The position numbers were made by a program, and so were the translations under genes. Under the pieces are notes generated by a model that saw only the letters and a list, made by a program, of their open reading frames with translations, searched no databases and was not told the DNA's origin. From positions 1 through 64,000 of the forward strand of contig JACJVV010000001.1 of the NCBI GenBank assembly GCA_020637495.1: DNA of 64,000 bases, written 5' to 3'. Every line of letters starts with the position of its first letter. The stretch's first letter is position 1. This document shows, in pieces, positions 1 through 8,773 of this stretch. This DNA is from Candidatus Woesearchaeota archaeon. Lineage in GTDB: Archaea > Nanobdellota > Nanobdellia > Woesearchaeales > JACJVV01.

Positions 1-83
1 TTGCATCCCTTTACGCATTTGAACTTGAATGTATTATGAGGCTCTTTTGGCTGTAAGTCTTCATCGAAGTTTATGTGTTGCAT
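1..83 (-). CDS. N-terminal fragment of unknown protein
   Basis: A minus-strand frame opens with ATG at 83 and stays open to the window edge, giving about 27 residues that begin MQHINFDEDLQP and end near FKCVKGC. The rest lies outside the window. The two cysteines spaced CVKGC could start a metal-binding site, but this is too little sequence to assign a family. It is divergent from the phosphoesterase at 178, which fits a real gene start in this short intergenic region. Confidence is limited by the length. Confidence 0.4.
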   Translation of the reverse strand, partial: MQHINFDEDLQPKEPHNTFKFKCVKGC

Positions 84-177
84 TATTATATAGATGCTTA
101 ATGTATTATTAAAATTTATGTTGAGATATGCTGCTTAAATCACAAATATTATATATAGATACTCTAGAATATAGGTT

Positions 178-1086
178 ATGTACAAGATAAAGCTTGTTGA
201 GATACTATTTGTTTTATTGCTAGGAGTCATATTGTTTCAATTATTATATTCTCCTACAGATGATGGTTATTTCTCAGTAATAGTTCTGCCTGATACACAG
301 AAATATACATTAAATGACAGCCAGAATGCTGTATTCCTATTGCAGACAAGATGGATAGTCGATAACATCGATGAATACAACATTAAGTTTGTCGTGCATG
401 AAGGAGACATAGTCGATCATGCAGATGATGATTGGGAATGGACAAGAGCAAACAGTGCACTTGGCATACTTGACAGATATGATGTCCCCTATAGTCTAAT
501 ACCCGGAAACCATGACCATCCTACAACATTATACGACAAATATTATCCAGCCAGCAAATTCTCTGATAAAGAATGGTATGGAGGCAATATGGTTCGCGAG
601 AATAACAGTGACGCCAATGATAACAATTACCAGATAATAAACGTTGATGGGGAAGATTATATCTTTGTCAGCATAGATGTATGCCCTACTATGGAAGAGA
701 TAATATGGGCATATCAGGTATTTGCAAACCATAGTGATATGTTTGGTATACTGACAACACATGGATATTTGAATGAGAATGCAAGTAGGGAGGTCCATGT
801 ATGCGGTGATACAAGCTATATATGGTATGATCTAATAAAGCCGAGCAAGAATATCAGACTAGTATTAAGTGGACATGTTCATGCTGAAGCAAGAAGGATG
901 GACTATAATGACTATGGGTTTAAGGTCAACCAGGTGTTAGCTGATTATCAAGAAAGACCTAATGGAGGAGATGGTTGGTTAAGAATATTAAAATTCTATA
1001 GTAATAAAATAAGAGTCGAGACATTCTCACCCTTATATGACACATTTGAGTCTGATGAAGATAGCATGTTTATGTTATACAAATAA
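178..1086 (+). CDS. membrane-anchored calcineurin-like metallophosphoesterase
   Basis: A 302-residue protein with an N-terminal hydrophobic segment (about residues 6-25) that acts as signal peptide or anchor, so the enzyme should face outward. The metallophosphoesterase motifs are in order: PDTQ in place of the usual DxH, EGDIVDH (GDxxD), PGNHDH, TTHG and SGHVHAE. The DTQ form of the first motif is known in secreted members of this superfamily. These motifs bind two metal ions and hydrolyse phosphoesters; the substrate cannot be read from sequence. A TATA-like stretch at 148-156 lies about 25 bases before the ATG, consistent with a leaderless transcript. Monocistronic. Confidence 0.85.
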   Translation: MYKIKLVEILFVLLLGVILFQLLYSPTDDGYFSVIVLPDTQKYTLNDSQNAVFLLQTRWIVDNIDEYNIKFVVHEGDIVDHADDDWEWTRANSALGILDRYDVPYSLIPGNHDHPTTLYDKYYPASKFSDKEWYGGNMVRENNSDANDNNYQIINVDGEDYIFVSIDVCPTMEEIIWAYQVFANHSDMFGILTTHGYLNENASREVHVCGDTSYIWYDLIKPSKNIRLVLSGHVHAEARRMDYNDYGFKVNQVLADYQERPNGGDGWLRILKFYSNKIRVETFSPLYDTFESDEDSMFMLYK

Positions 1087-1146
1087 GTCAAGCAAGAAAT
1101 CTAATAGTCTGGTATAGAAATCTTAAAAGAAATAGAACAGAAGAAT

Positions 1147-1458
1147 TTATCCTTCAATCATCTCGATCTCGATGTTGAGGTCTTTAGGAATAGGAATTCT
1201 CATCACTAATCTTAGAGCACGTTCATTTATGCCAAGATCAATAAGTCGCTTATGGATTCTCATCTCATACCTTTCCCAGGAAGCCTTACCTTCACCATCA
1301 GGAGACTTCCTTGTGGTTAGCTTGAGCTTCTTAGTAGGAAGAGGGATAGGTCCACGCATCTCTACTCCAGTCTTCTCTGCTATGTCTTTTATGTAATTGC
1401 AAACATCGTTCACCTTATCGATGTCTATGCTTGCCAACTTGATTCTTGCTTTTTGCAT
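1147..1458 (-). CDS. rpsJ: ribosomal protein uS10 (archaeal S10)
   Basis: A 103-residue protein with the S10 fold sequence pattern: the N-terminal KARIKLAS strand, the GPIPLPTKK loop that contacts 16S rRNA in the small-subunit head, and a C-terminal RIPIPKDLNIEIEM strand. Length is typical of archaeal uS10, which is slightly longer than bacterial S10. It lies 95 bases downstream of the EF-1alpha gene on the same strand, the conserved archaeal tuf-rps10 arrangement, and is probably co-transcribed with it. Confidence 0.96.
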   Translation of the reverse strand: MQKARIKLASIDIDKVNDVCNYIKDIAEKTGVEMRGPIPLPTKKLKLTTRKSPDGEGKASWERYEMRIHKRLIDLGINERALRLVMRIPIPKDLNIEIEMIEG

Positions 1459-1553
1459 GTTCTTATCCGTCCTTATTCATATGGTAGGTATTGGTTACCA
1501 CAACCATGATGCTATGATTTAATTAAAATAATAAATAAAAATTAGATGTAAAA

Positions 1554-2846
1554 TTACATCTCTTTCTTGACTATTGCAATGCACATACCAGCTGCAACTG
1601 TCTGACCTGAGTCCCTGATTGCAAACCTTGACAATTCTGGGATCTCCTTCTGAGTCTCAATTACCATCGGCTGGATTGGCTTGATCTTAACGATTGCAGC
1701 ATCTCCATTCTTGATAAAGTCAGGGTTCTCCTGCAATACTTCTCCAGTTGCTGGATTGATCTTCTTCTCGATTGCAACAATCTGACAAGCTATCTGAGCT
1801 GTGTGGATGTGGAATACTGGTGTGTATCCTACAGTCATAACGCTTGGATGGTTCAGTACAACAATCTGTGCTGTGAACTCAGTTGCAACTGTTGGTGGTG
1901 CATCAGCTGGACCCATAACGTCTCCACGTGCGATGTCCTTCTTGCCCCATCCTCTAACGTTGAATCCAACGTTGTCGCCTGGTTCAACTTCCTGGAACTG
2001 TTCATGGTGCATCTCAAGTGACTTAAGTTCACCTGGAACGCCCTTTCCTTCTCTTCCTGGCATTGCTGTAACCTTCATTCCTACCTTAGCAATTCCTGTC
2101 TCAACTTTTCCGACTGGAACTACACCAATACCTGTAATGTTATATACATCCTGGATTGGAAGCCTCAATGGCTTATCGATAGGTTTTTCAGGAACCTGTA
2201 AATCGTCAATAGATTCAAGAAGTGTCTTACCCTTGTACCATGCCATCTTGTCGCTCTTCTTGCAGATGTTCTCTCCATGCAATGAAGCAACAGCAAGGAA
2301 TGGTATCTGGTCTACCTTGTATCCAACCTGTTTAAGAAGATTTGAAACTTCCTCCTTAACCTTATTGTACTTATCTTCGCTGTAGTCAACTCCTGAGATA
2401 TCCATCTTGTTTATTGCGATGATTATCTGGTTTACTCCAAGAGTCCTTGAAAGGAAGATGTGCTCCTTTGTCTGAGCATTAACTCCATCGTTAGCTGCAA
2501 CAACAACTACTGCTGCATCAGCCTGTGAAGCTCCTGTAATCATATTCTTGATAAAATCCTTGTGGCCTGGAGCGTCGATGATTGTGAAATCATACTTAGG
2601 AGTGCTGAATTTCTTGTGAGCAAGATCGATTGTAACTCCTCTTTCCTGCTCTTCCTTTAGATTGTCCATAACGAAAGCGAATTCGAATCCGCCTTTTCCT
2701 AGCTCTTGAGCTTTGTCTTTGAGCTTTCTCATCTCTTGTTCTGGGATGTTTCCAGAATCAAATAGTAGTCTACCAACTGTGGTTGATTTACCGTGGTCAA
2801 CGTGCCCGATAAATACCAGGTTTAAGTGTGGTTTTTCTTTAGCCAT
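1554..2846 (-). CDS. tuf: translation elongation factor 1-alpha (aEF1A)
   Basis: A 430-residue GTPase that delivers aminoacyl-tRNA to the ribosomal A site. The GTP-binding motifs are GHVDHGKS (about residues 14-21), the switch region GVTIDLAH, DAPGH and NKMD. Domains 2 and 3 follow, with the aEF1A signature GDNVGFNVRG and the C-terminal RFAIRDSGQTVAAGM. Length and the long insertion after NKMD match the archaeal/eukaryotic form rather than bacterial EF-Tu. A strong Shine-Dalgarno sequence (GGAGGG) lies about 9 bases before the ATG, and a TATA-like TTTATAAA stands near 2910-2917, so this mRNA has a leader. First gene of the tuf-rpsJ operon; its nucleotide exchange factor is at 48876. Confidence 0.97.
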   Translation of the reverse strand: MAKEKPHLNLVFIGHVDHGKSTTVGRLLFDSGNIPEQEMRKLKDKAQELGKGGFEFAFVMDNLKEEQERGVTIDLAHKKFSTPKYDFTIIDAPGHKDFIKNMITGASQADAAVVVVAANDGVNAQTKEHIFLSRTLGVNQIIIAINKMDISGVDYSEDKYNKVKEEVSNLLKQVGYKVDQIPFLAVASLHGENICKKSDKMAWYKGKTLLESIDDLQVPEKPIDKPLRLPIQDVYNITGIGVVPVGKVETGIAKVGMKVTAMPGREGKGVPGELKSLEMHHEQFQEVEPGDNVGFNVRGWGKKDIARGDVMGPADAPPTVATEFTAQIVVLNHPSVMTVGYTPVFHIHTAQIACQIVAIEKKINPATGEVLQENPDFIKNGDAAIVKIKPIQPMVIETQKEIPELSRFAIRDSGQTVAAGMCIAIVKKEM

Positions 2847-3001
2847 TATAATTACCCTCCAATATTTTTGTTCGTTTTTGAATTTGAATAGGTTTGATGA
2901 TTCTCAGTTTATTTATAAAGGTTTTTGTGTATAGACGAGAAATAGTATTTTGCAGAATTCAAATAGGATATAGAGCGATAATAGTTTCACTAATATTAAG
3001 A

Positions 3002-3625
3002 TTAGAAATAGGAAGCAGAAACCCTATGGTGGATTGGGACGACATACCTTGGAACAGCTTTTGAAACGGCTTCCCTGACCATATCATCTAGCTGTATAAG
3101 ATAATTTACAACGAAATGCTCTCCGTTGATCAGATTTCTTGGCATAAGATTAGAGAATTCCTGCAATTTCTGTCTTGTGTCCTTGCTATAAGGGAAGAAG
3201 TTTGATGCAGAATGTATGATATCATTGAGATCAATATCCTCGCCTGGAGTTTCTATGAAAGCTGAAGCAATGTGATGCAAAGCTTTCACCCAATCATCAA
3301 GCTTCAATAATTCATCTGCCTCTGGTCCCTTTCCGATACCATTCATTGAATTGTAGAAATCTGAAGGATAAGTAAATCTTTCAACATTCATGGGTTGCAG
3401 GCCATCACCGATCTCATAACTAAGGATTCCTGAATGAATCATGACAATTGCTGACATCCTATCAGAATATTGCCTTGAGAAGTTAATATAAGCGCCATCT
3501 GTACCAACAGTCCTGAAAAGATCGACTTTCCCATCGATAACATCAGTCATCGGTATGACAAAACCTTGCAGATATTCCAATGCTGAAAGGTTCACATTGT
3601 CCATTTCTTCTGGTTTTAATGGCAT
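3002..3625 (-). CDS. unknown protein, last gene of three-gene operon
   Basis: A 207-residue protein starting MPLKPEEMDN. The open frame continues upstream to 3721, but that start would overlap the preceding gene by 65 bases. The ATG at 3625 sits 31 bases after the stop of that gene and was preferred. There is no signal peptide or membrane helix, and the protein is rich in charged and aromatic residues (for example SASNFFPYS near the middle). No family was recognised. It follows two genes of the LPDGCND family on the same strand with short spacing, so the three probably act together. Confidence 0.6.
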   Translation of the reverse strand: MPLKPEEMDNVNLSALEYLQGFVIPMTDVIDGKVDLFRTVGTDGAYINFSRQYSDRMSAIVMIHSGILSYEIGDGLQPMNVERFTYPSDFYNSMNGIGKGPEADELLKLDDWVKALHHIASAFIETPGEDIDLNDIIHSASNFFPYSKDTRQKLQEFSNLMPRNLINGEHFVVNYLIQLDDMVREAVSKAVPRYVVPIHHRVSASYF

Positions 3626-3656
3626 CTTTATCGAGAATGAAAATGAGGTTTTAAAC

Positions 3657-3986
3657 TTATGGATTCTTTGGCAACTGTCGTATATCTGCCAACCAAGAAT
3701 AATGTATCGGTTCACTAACACCTTTGAGCTTTATTGAATAATCATTACAGCCATCAGGCAGATCCAAGGGATCAAGCAAACCATGAGTATGGCATGGGAT
3801 CTTATCTTCAAACTCATAAATCCCAAAATATTCTAATGATCTGTATGGATTGCTAGTCTCAACTATGCTTGCAGTGAATTCGTCTGTCAGATTCGGATTG
3901 AACTGCAACTTATCGCCGGGCTTAAGATTAAGAACATCATCAAGTGATAAATTTATTACTGCTCTTTTTCTAGTTGGATTATTCAT
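3657..3986 (-). CDS. LPDGCND-family small protein (unknown function)
   Basis: A 109-residue soluble protein. Near the C-terminus it carries LPDGCNDYSIKLKGV, almost the same as LPDGCNDIGVKLKGI in the 199-residue protein encoded just upstream. It also has LKPGDKLQFNP near the N-terminus, resembling SGTKLVFNP in that neighbour. The two are therefore paralogous, and the short strand-rich pattern with GDKL resembles a small beta-barrel such as an SH3-like fold, though that is a guess. Its start overlaps the upstream stop by 8 bases (3979-3986), which indicates translational coupling. Confidence 0.65.
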   Translation of the reverse strand: MNNPTRKRAVINLSLDDVLNLKPGDKLQFNPNLTDEFTASIVETSNPYRSLEYFGIYEFEDKIPCHTHGLLDPLDLPDGCNDYSIKLKGVSEPIHYSWLADIRQLPKNP

Positions 3987-4578
3987 TTGATCTCATTGTT
4001 GGTTTCTCAACAACAGTAACGTCACTAATGCTTACCATTTGGTCTATCCCTTTAAGCTTGACGCCAATATCATTGCATCCATCAGGAAGATTCTGCACTG
4101 GATGATCACGTCTAGAGTTATGGTATGGGCTGACTGATTCCACTTCATAGAGCTGATTAGGGCTAAGTTTTGTTGACATTGGCGCATCATAACCAATCAC
4201 ATGACGGTCAACAGCATGAAAATCATTCTCATCTAAGTTTATACTTACCAAGTAGCCAGGCTCAATCAATGTCTTTTCTGCTGATTCCCTTTCAAGCTGC
4301 TCAACGTCGAATGAATCAGGTTCTGCATATCTGAACAAGTCAATAGGATATGTATTTGATATCTCCCGCAAGACAACATCGCCTTCTATGTTACCTGCAT
4401 ATGTATATACATGTCCAGGAAGAGCTCCTCTGCCTTTCTGATATTCATCAAGAATAAGATCCATACTCTGATCAACATGAACTATTGGATTGAACACTAA
4501 TTTTGTTCCACTTACAATATCATTGATGTGTGATTTCCCTATGTTCCCTACATTCGGAAGTAATTTGTCTTCTGACAT
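3979..4578 (-). CDS. LPDGCND-family protein (unknown function)
   Basis: A 199-residue soluble protein and first gene of a three-gene operon. It appears to contain two related units. The first begins SGTKLVFNP (about residues 23-31). The second ends with LPDGCNDIGVKLKG (about residues 166-179). The 109-residue neighbour has both elements in a single unit, so this gene probably arose by internal duplication or fusion of that unit. No catalytic motif is visible. The family is unknown to me. Confidence 0.65.
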   Translation of the reverse strand: MSEDKLLPNVGNIGKSHINDIVSGTKLVFNPIVHVDQSMDLILDEYQKGRGALPGHVYTYAGNIEGDVVLREISNTYPIDLFRYAEPDSFDVEQLERESAEKTLIEPGYLVSINLDENDFHAVDRHVIGYDAPMSTKLSPNQLYEVESVSPYHNSRRDHPVQNLPDGCNDIGVKLKGIDQMVSISDVTVVEKPTMRSNE

Positions 4579-4595
4579 TTATTCTCACCTTTCTA

Positions 4596-5354
4596 TCAAT
4601 TCAATGGATATCCGTCGTACTCGTAACTCTTCTGGTTTACCTTGTATACCTTGACCTTGTAATCATAGTTTGTATTATAATCCCTATAAGTGTTTGCTGC
4701 AGGTACATGGTAGACTTCGTAATTGTTTCCATATGAGCTTGGATATCTTGCATAGTAATAAGGCTGCGTATAAGTGTATCCGTCAAGACTCGATCTTGCC
4801 TGGCCTGTACCGTATGAGTTATAGGTATAGCTTGTTCCTTGGATGCCTGCATAGTTGTTGTTGCTTCCGTATTCATTGTTCGTGTATCTTGTTGAAGCAT
4901 AAGCATTGCTGCTTGTCTTGCCGTAATTATAATATGTGTAATCATCTCTATCGTATACTGTTCTAGTGCCATATGCGCTGTCTGTGTACACACCTGAATC
5001 AACATATCTAACTGAACCATAATCATTGTCTGTATAGTAGGCATGATTCCTTGACTGGATGTTCCTTTCATCGGAATTATAGATTGTCTTGCCATAATCA
5101 GAACCAGCATATACAACCCTTGAATTATAGGTTGTTCTTGGATAATCTGATCCATAATAGTCAACTATGTAATTGTCGTAATTGTATGGATTCTCTTGCA
5201 CCCTCACCTGTCTTCCGTCTCTGCCGTAGTAGTCTGTATATCTATAATAGTTCTCTCTATCAGCATCATAGTAAGCGAATACTGGCGCTACAAGAAGAAT
5301 TGCCATAAAAAGCATAATCGGTATCAGTGTAATCTTCGATAATAGTTTGACCAT
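4596..5354 (-). CDS. tyrosine-rich secreted protein
   Basis: A 252-residue protein with a signal peptide: positive MVKLLSK, a hydrophobic core about residues 8-27, and a likely cleavage after VFA. The mature part is extremely rich in Tyr, with Asn, Ser, Asp, Gly and Arg, and is built of degenerate repeats of the form YGxxxxYxxxxY (for example YGKTIYNSD, YGTRTVYDRD, YGSNNNYAG). There is no cysteine and no membrane anchor. Such composition fits a disordered, adhesive or cross-linkable extracellular protein; this is inference. A TATA-like TTTAAATA about 25-30 bases upstream supports the start. Low-complexity frames overlapping it are shadows. Confidence 0.75.
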   Translation of the reverse strand: MVKLLSKITLIPIMLFMAILLVAPVFAYYDADRENYYRYTDYYGRDGRQVRVQENPYNYDNYIVDYYGSDYPRTTYNSRVVYAGSDYGKTIYNSDERNIQSRNHAYYTDNDYGSVRYVDSGVYTDSAYGTRTVYDRDDYTYYNYGKTSSNAYASTRYTNNEYGSNNNYAGIQGTSYTYNSYGTGQARSSLDGYTYTQPYYYARYPSSYGNNYEVYHVPAANTYRDYNTNYDYKVKVYKVNQKSYEYDGYPLN

Positions 5355-5461
5355 TTTATGTAAGGTAAGAGTAACAAGTATTTAAACTTTATGGTTTTGT
5401 TGTCACTTAAGAGTTATAACAAATAGAAAGATTTATAAAGTTCTGTATTTTCCACATAGCC

Positions 5462-5995
5462 ATGACAGAATTATCAGATAAACTCCAAAAGGTTGTTGAA
5501 GAGAAAAGACTAATAGTCAGGGACGCGCCAAGCGTCAGTGGAGATAGTAGGCATGCAACAATCCCATTCACGTATTTCTTGAGTGAAGATCCTCAAGACA
5601 GTATCGATGCATTGTATAAATGCTTTGAAGCTTATGCTATGGAAGTAGTAAAGCAGAGCGGCTATATCCCCGAAGCAGGAGAGATGGACCATCAATCAAA
5701 GACACATAGGAATATCAGGATAAAGGCAGACGATAAACCTGTCGATATATACTCAGTAGGCATATTCTGGGATCCAGACCTTGTAAGGAATGGAGTAAGA
5801 GAGATGGAGATCCTTGCTACACGAGGAAATGAGTATGGAGACATTGCCAGGCTAGACCGTGATCTGATAAGAGGGTTTGCAGCATATGTGAAATCAGAAT
5901 ACTCTGCAAGACAAGAAAGCCTAATCAATCATACTGATGAGATATGCAATTCTGGAAATATAGTCCAAGCATTAGGAAGCAGTTTCGTAGGATAA
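5462..5995 (+). CDS. unknown soluble protein
   Basis: A 177-residue protein starting MTELSDKLQK, with no signal peptide or membrane segment. It has an N-terminal amphipathic helix, a mixed middle part containing IRIKADDKPVDIYSVGIFWDPDL, and helical C-terminal sequence. No family was recognised. A TATA box GATTTATAAAG near 5430-5440 lies 25-30 bases before the ATG and supports the start and an independent promoter. It converges with the polymerase-like gene at 6031-8718. Confidence 0.65.
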   Translation: MTELSDKLQKVVEEKRLIVRDAPSVSGDSRHATIPFTYFLSEDPQDSIDALYKCFEAYAMEVVKQSGYIPEAGEMDHQSKTHRNIRIKADDKPVDIYSVGIFWDPDLVRNGVREMEILATRGNEYGDIARLDRDLIRGFAAYVKSEYSARQESLINHTDEICNSGNIVQALGSSFVG

Positions 5996-6030
5996 GATTG
6001 ATCATTTCTGTTGATAGGTCATTAGAATTC

Positions 6031-8718
6031 TTAAAGCAAGCAAGTATCTCTTGGAAAATATAAATTTCTGAACAATTCCGCACCTTCCTTATTTGAACAA
6101 TCATTCAACCAATTTATCAGGCAGGATATAGTTCCGTCTTTGAGTTCTGGTGCCACACCACTCATCCCTAAGCCAGAGAATAAAGGAAGATCAGAAAGCA
6201 TGTGTTGGCTTTTTCTTTCTTGATAATCCTGAGAAAAACCAAAAAGCTTCTGCTGAAGATCATGTTGTGATAACTGGTGCATTACAAGATCACCTTCTTT
6301 TGAATTTAAATCCTGCATTATTGATTTCTTCTTGCTCCTATACTTTGCAGAGTACTGGTTATGATCACGTCGTGCTTCCCATCTGTAAGATAAATCAGGC
6401 TCTGTGATGTCACCTGATGCAAGAGCTCTGCATTGGTCTGCAAGATATTCCATCGCTGGAATCTTTCCCTGCTCAAGCACTATATGAAGGAAGTCCCTGT
6501 AAAAATCCTTCTCGAACTGAGACCTCATACCTTTATTGCTTTGGTAATCAGCTATGCCATACATCATGAATTCACCATCCATTAGGCATGCAAAACGTCT
6601 AGGTGTGCCTGAAAAGAATCTTCCACGTCCATGAACAACACCAAGCCAATTAGATTCAATGAAATCAAGGACATCAACAGGAGTATCTGCAGATAGTATG
6701 AATGTCTCATCATGAACATTTATGATATCAGTATTTGAGAGGTAAGATACAAGGTCATCTATTGTCTCATCAATGGCAGTCTGGAAATCATCAAGATGAT
6801 CCCTGTCAAATCCAAGATCGAATTCTGCAGAGAATTTCCGATTAAACATTCCAGGATCTATCGTCCTGAAAAGAGGATATTCTGAGAGGACTTCCAAAGC
6901 ACGCAATATCCTTGATTTTTCTTTCGGATCAGAGATTGACTCGACATAATCATATACTGCCTTCACATTACTATCTTCCTGGAGCAAAGAGGAATATACC
7001 TTTGAGAATGGAAACAGATCAACCATGATACCATCCATAAGACCTTTCTGCGAGGAAAGCTTCATGCCTTTCTTCTTCATCAATTGATGCATGAACCATA
7101 CTGGACTGAATTCATAGTATGTCTTGTTCGTGCCTGGCAAAGGCATGTTCTGTATATCTGAAGGATAACTTTTCTTCATGTTCCAATATCTTTTAACCCA
7201 ATAATCTTCCGCAATCGTCTTCTTGGCTGTCGTGTTTATCCTTGCTGGCAAGGATGACTCAGCATAAGCAAGAAGCATGTTACCTCGTATAATATTGTCA
7301 GAAAGCACTTTGCTCTTCATCGAATCCTGCGCAGCATAATACAATATCTGGTATGCTGCTTCCTTATCTCCTTTCTCAGCACGTGCAGTCTGCACAGCAA
7401 GCTCATCATGAGTCCCTATTGTCTTCTTTGTCGGGATACCTGTAACATTTGTGAACACTGTATCAAGGCGATTATTCCTATTCTTCATATAATTCTGAGA
7501 GAAGACTGCTGCATCAAGATCTACTCGTCCAGGAGTTATCCTCTGGACTATGAAACCTTCAGGTGTCTGGGCAATATGGAGCGCAGGTCTTCTATTTACA
7601 CCTATCCTGAAATTATTCGTCAGCTCTTCTGCCTTGCCATAATCGAATTTCAGATGGTTATGTCCATAGACATAGAATGGATTTATGATATCGACGGTAA
7701 GCCTATTGACCTCTTCTATAAGGTCATTCTGATCACCTACTTTTATTATCTTCACCCTTGTTGTCCTATCTGTGCCCGGGATCTGTACATCGATCTCATC
7801 TTTCCCGCAATCAAGAGTTGTCACAAGATAATCTTCTCCGTTCTGCAAAGTTATCAAAGAAGCTGCAGTAAGACGCTCATCCTTGTTCTCTTCAAGTATG
7901 CTTTCTATCTCTGACAAATAATGCCGTTTACGCATCCAAGAGTATCTTCGTTTGTCAAATTTTACATCATAAGCATCTATAAGATTATCAAGGCGCTGCT
8001 TTAGGTCGTCTATCGAATGCGAAGAGAGCTCCTGCCTTACACGCACCCTCTGCCAGTTATGTGTCTCAAAATCTATCGCCATGCCTTTAGCACTTAACAT
8101 ATGCTCAAGACTTGGACGCTCACCTGTAAACTTCAATTCTCCGTCTTTCTCCTCTACGATAGAGAATGGGAAGTTGCTAACATATTTGGCATGCCTCTCG
8201 CCAGAAGCATATCGTCCTGAATTGAAAAGGCTTGGAAGGAAAAGACGTTGATATTTTGAAAATAGAAATGGTACATTCATTAGATAGGTGGCATAGCTCC
8301 CTGAACGATGGCCAAATTCAAGAGTTATCAGATCATCAAGATCCCCGAGAAAATCCTCAAAGACAGTCTTCTTCTCTGCAAGCTCAGCGAATCTCTTAGT
8401 GCCTTCCCGTGATGAAGCAAGCTTCCTGTTGACAATAGCAAGCCTGTTCTGATACATTACCCTAACCTGGGCCTTATATGATTCTACACCTTTTTCCAGC
8501 TCCTTCCTTGGTGGATTCTTTGTAATATGCGTAGGTATTGCATTAGAGATATTGAGAGAAAGCTCATGTGGATTAGAGAGCAGTCCTGTCATAGCATCAT
8601 AATCCCAAGCTATGGCATCGATCCTTGACTTCAATCTCCCTTCGATAGACATATCAGGCTGCATGAAAGTTATGACGTGTTTCCTTATATCATCCATGCC
8701 CATAGATTCTGTTACCAT
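6031..8718 (-). CDS. divergent family-B DNA polymerase-like protein with 3'-5' exonuclease
   Basis: An 895-residue protein with family-B polymerase layout. The DnaQ-like exonuclease motifs are complete: Exo I AIDFETH (D216, E218), Exo II YGHNHLKFD (N354, D359) and Exo III YYAAQD (Y461, D465). Polymerase motifs are recognisable but altered. The motif A region reads VDLFPFSKVYSSLL (566-579), with the usual Asp displaced. The motif B region (about 605-615) lacks the Lys and Asn. Motif C is VHDET (668-672) in place of YGDTD. The thumb motif KKRY appears as PRRFACLMDG (706-715). By eye this looks like an exonuclease on an inactivated or very divergent polymerase scaffold. The ATG lies 25 bases from a TATA box shared with the divergent nuclease gene. 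Confidence 0.72.
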   Translation of the reverse strand: MVTESMGMDDIRKHVITFMQPDMSIEGRLKSRIDAIAWDYDAMTGLLSNPHELSLNISNAIPTHITKNPPRKELEKGVESYKAQVRVMYQNRLAIVNRKLASSREGTKRFAELAEKKTVFEDFLGDLDDLITLEFGHRSGSYATYLMNVPFLFSKYQRLFLPSLFNSGRYASGERHAKYVSNFPFSIVEEKDGELKFTGERPSLEHMLSAKGMAIDFETHNWQRVRVRQELSSHSIDDLKQRLDNLIDAYDVKFDKRRYSWMRKRHYLSEIESILEENKDERLTAASLITLQNGEDYLVTTLDCGKDEIDVQIPGTDRTTRVKIIKVGDQNDLIEEVNRLTVDIINPFYVYGHNHLKFDYGKAEELTNNFRIGVNRRPALHIAQTPEGFIVQRITPGRVDLDAAVFSQNYMKNRNNRLDTVFTNVTGIPTKKTIGTHDELAVQTARAEKGDKEAAYQILYYAAQDSMKSKVLSDNIIRGNMLLAYAESSLPARINTTAKKTIAEDYWVKRYWNMKKSYPSDIQNMPLPGTNKTYYEFSPVWFMHQLMKKKGMKLSSQKGLMDGIMVDLFPFSKVYSSLLQEDSNVKAVYDYVESISDPKEKSRILRALEVLSEYPLFRTIDPGMFNRKFSAEFDLGFDRDHLDDFQTAIDETIDDLVSYLSNTDIINVHDETFILSADTPVDVLDFIESNWLGVVHGRGRFFSGTPRRFACLMDGEFMMYGIADYQSNKGMRSQFEKDFYRDFLHIVLEQGKIPAMEYLADQCRALASGDITEPDLSYRWEARRDHNQYSAKYRSKKKSIMQDLNSKEGDLVMHQLSQHDLQQKLFGFSQDYQERKSQHMLSDLPLFSGLGMSGVAPELKDGTISCLINWLNDCSNKEGAELFRNLYFPRDTCLL

Positions 8719-8742
8719 TATTTAGTGAGTAATATTGGAAAG

Positions 8743-8752
8743 ATTTATAAAT
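8743..8752. promoter_or_regulatory. symmetrical TATA box shared by divergent genes
   Basis: The decamer ATTTATAAAT is a perfect palindrome in the 55-base gap between the polymerase-like gene (start 8718, minus) and the nuclease gene (start 8774, plus). It is 25 and 22 bases from the two start codons. Purine-rich BRE-like flanks exist on both sides: GGAAAG for the plus direction and CCAAAA for the minus direction. No second TATA box is seen, so one element probably serves both leaderless transcripts. Confidence 0.6.
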
Positions 8753-8773
8753 TTTTGGTGTTTATTGAGAGAG

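Noticed and set aside
4637..5164. 175-codon open frame on the minus strand inside the tyrosine-rich gene, Thr/Met/Ile/Gln-rich
   Set aside because: It is a frame-shifted reading of the repeats. The annotated frame has a signal peptide and a TATA box at the right distance; this one has neither.
8735..8773. Upstream TTG start for the Cas4-like nuclease
   Set aside because: The TTG precedes the only TATA box; the ATG at 8774 is at the normal leaderless distance.
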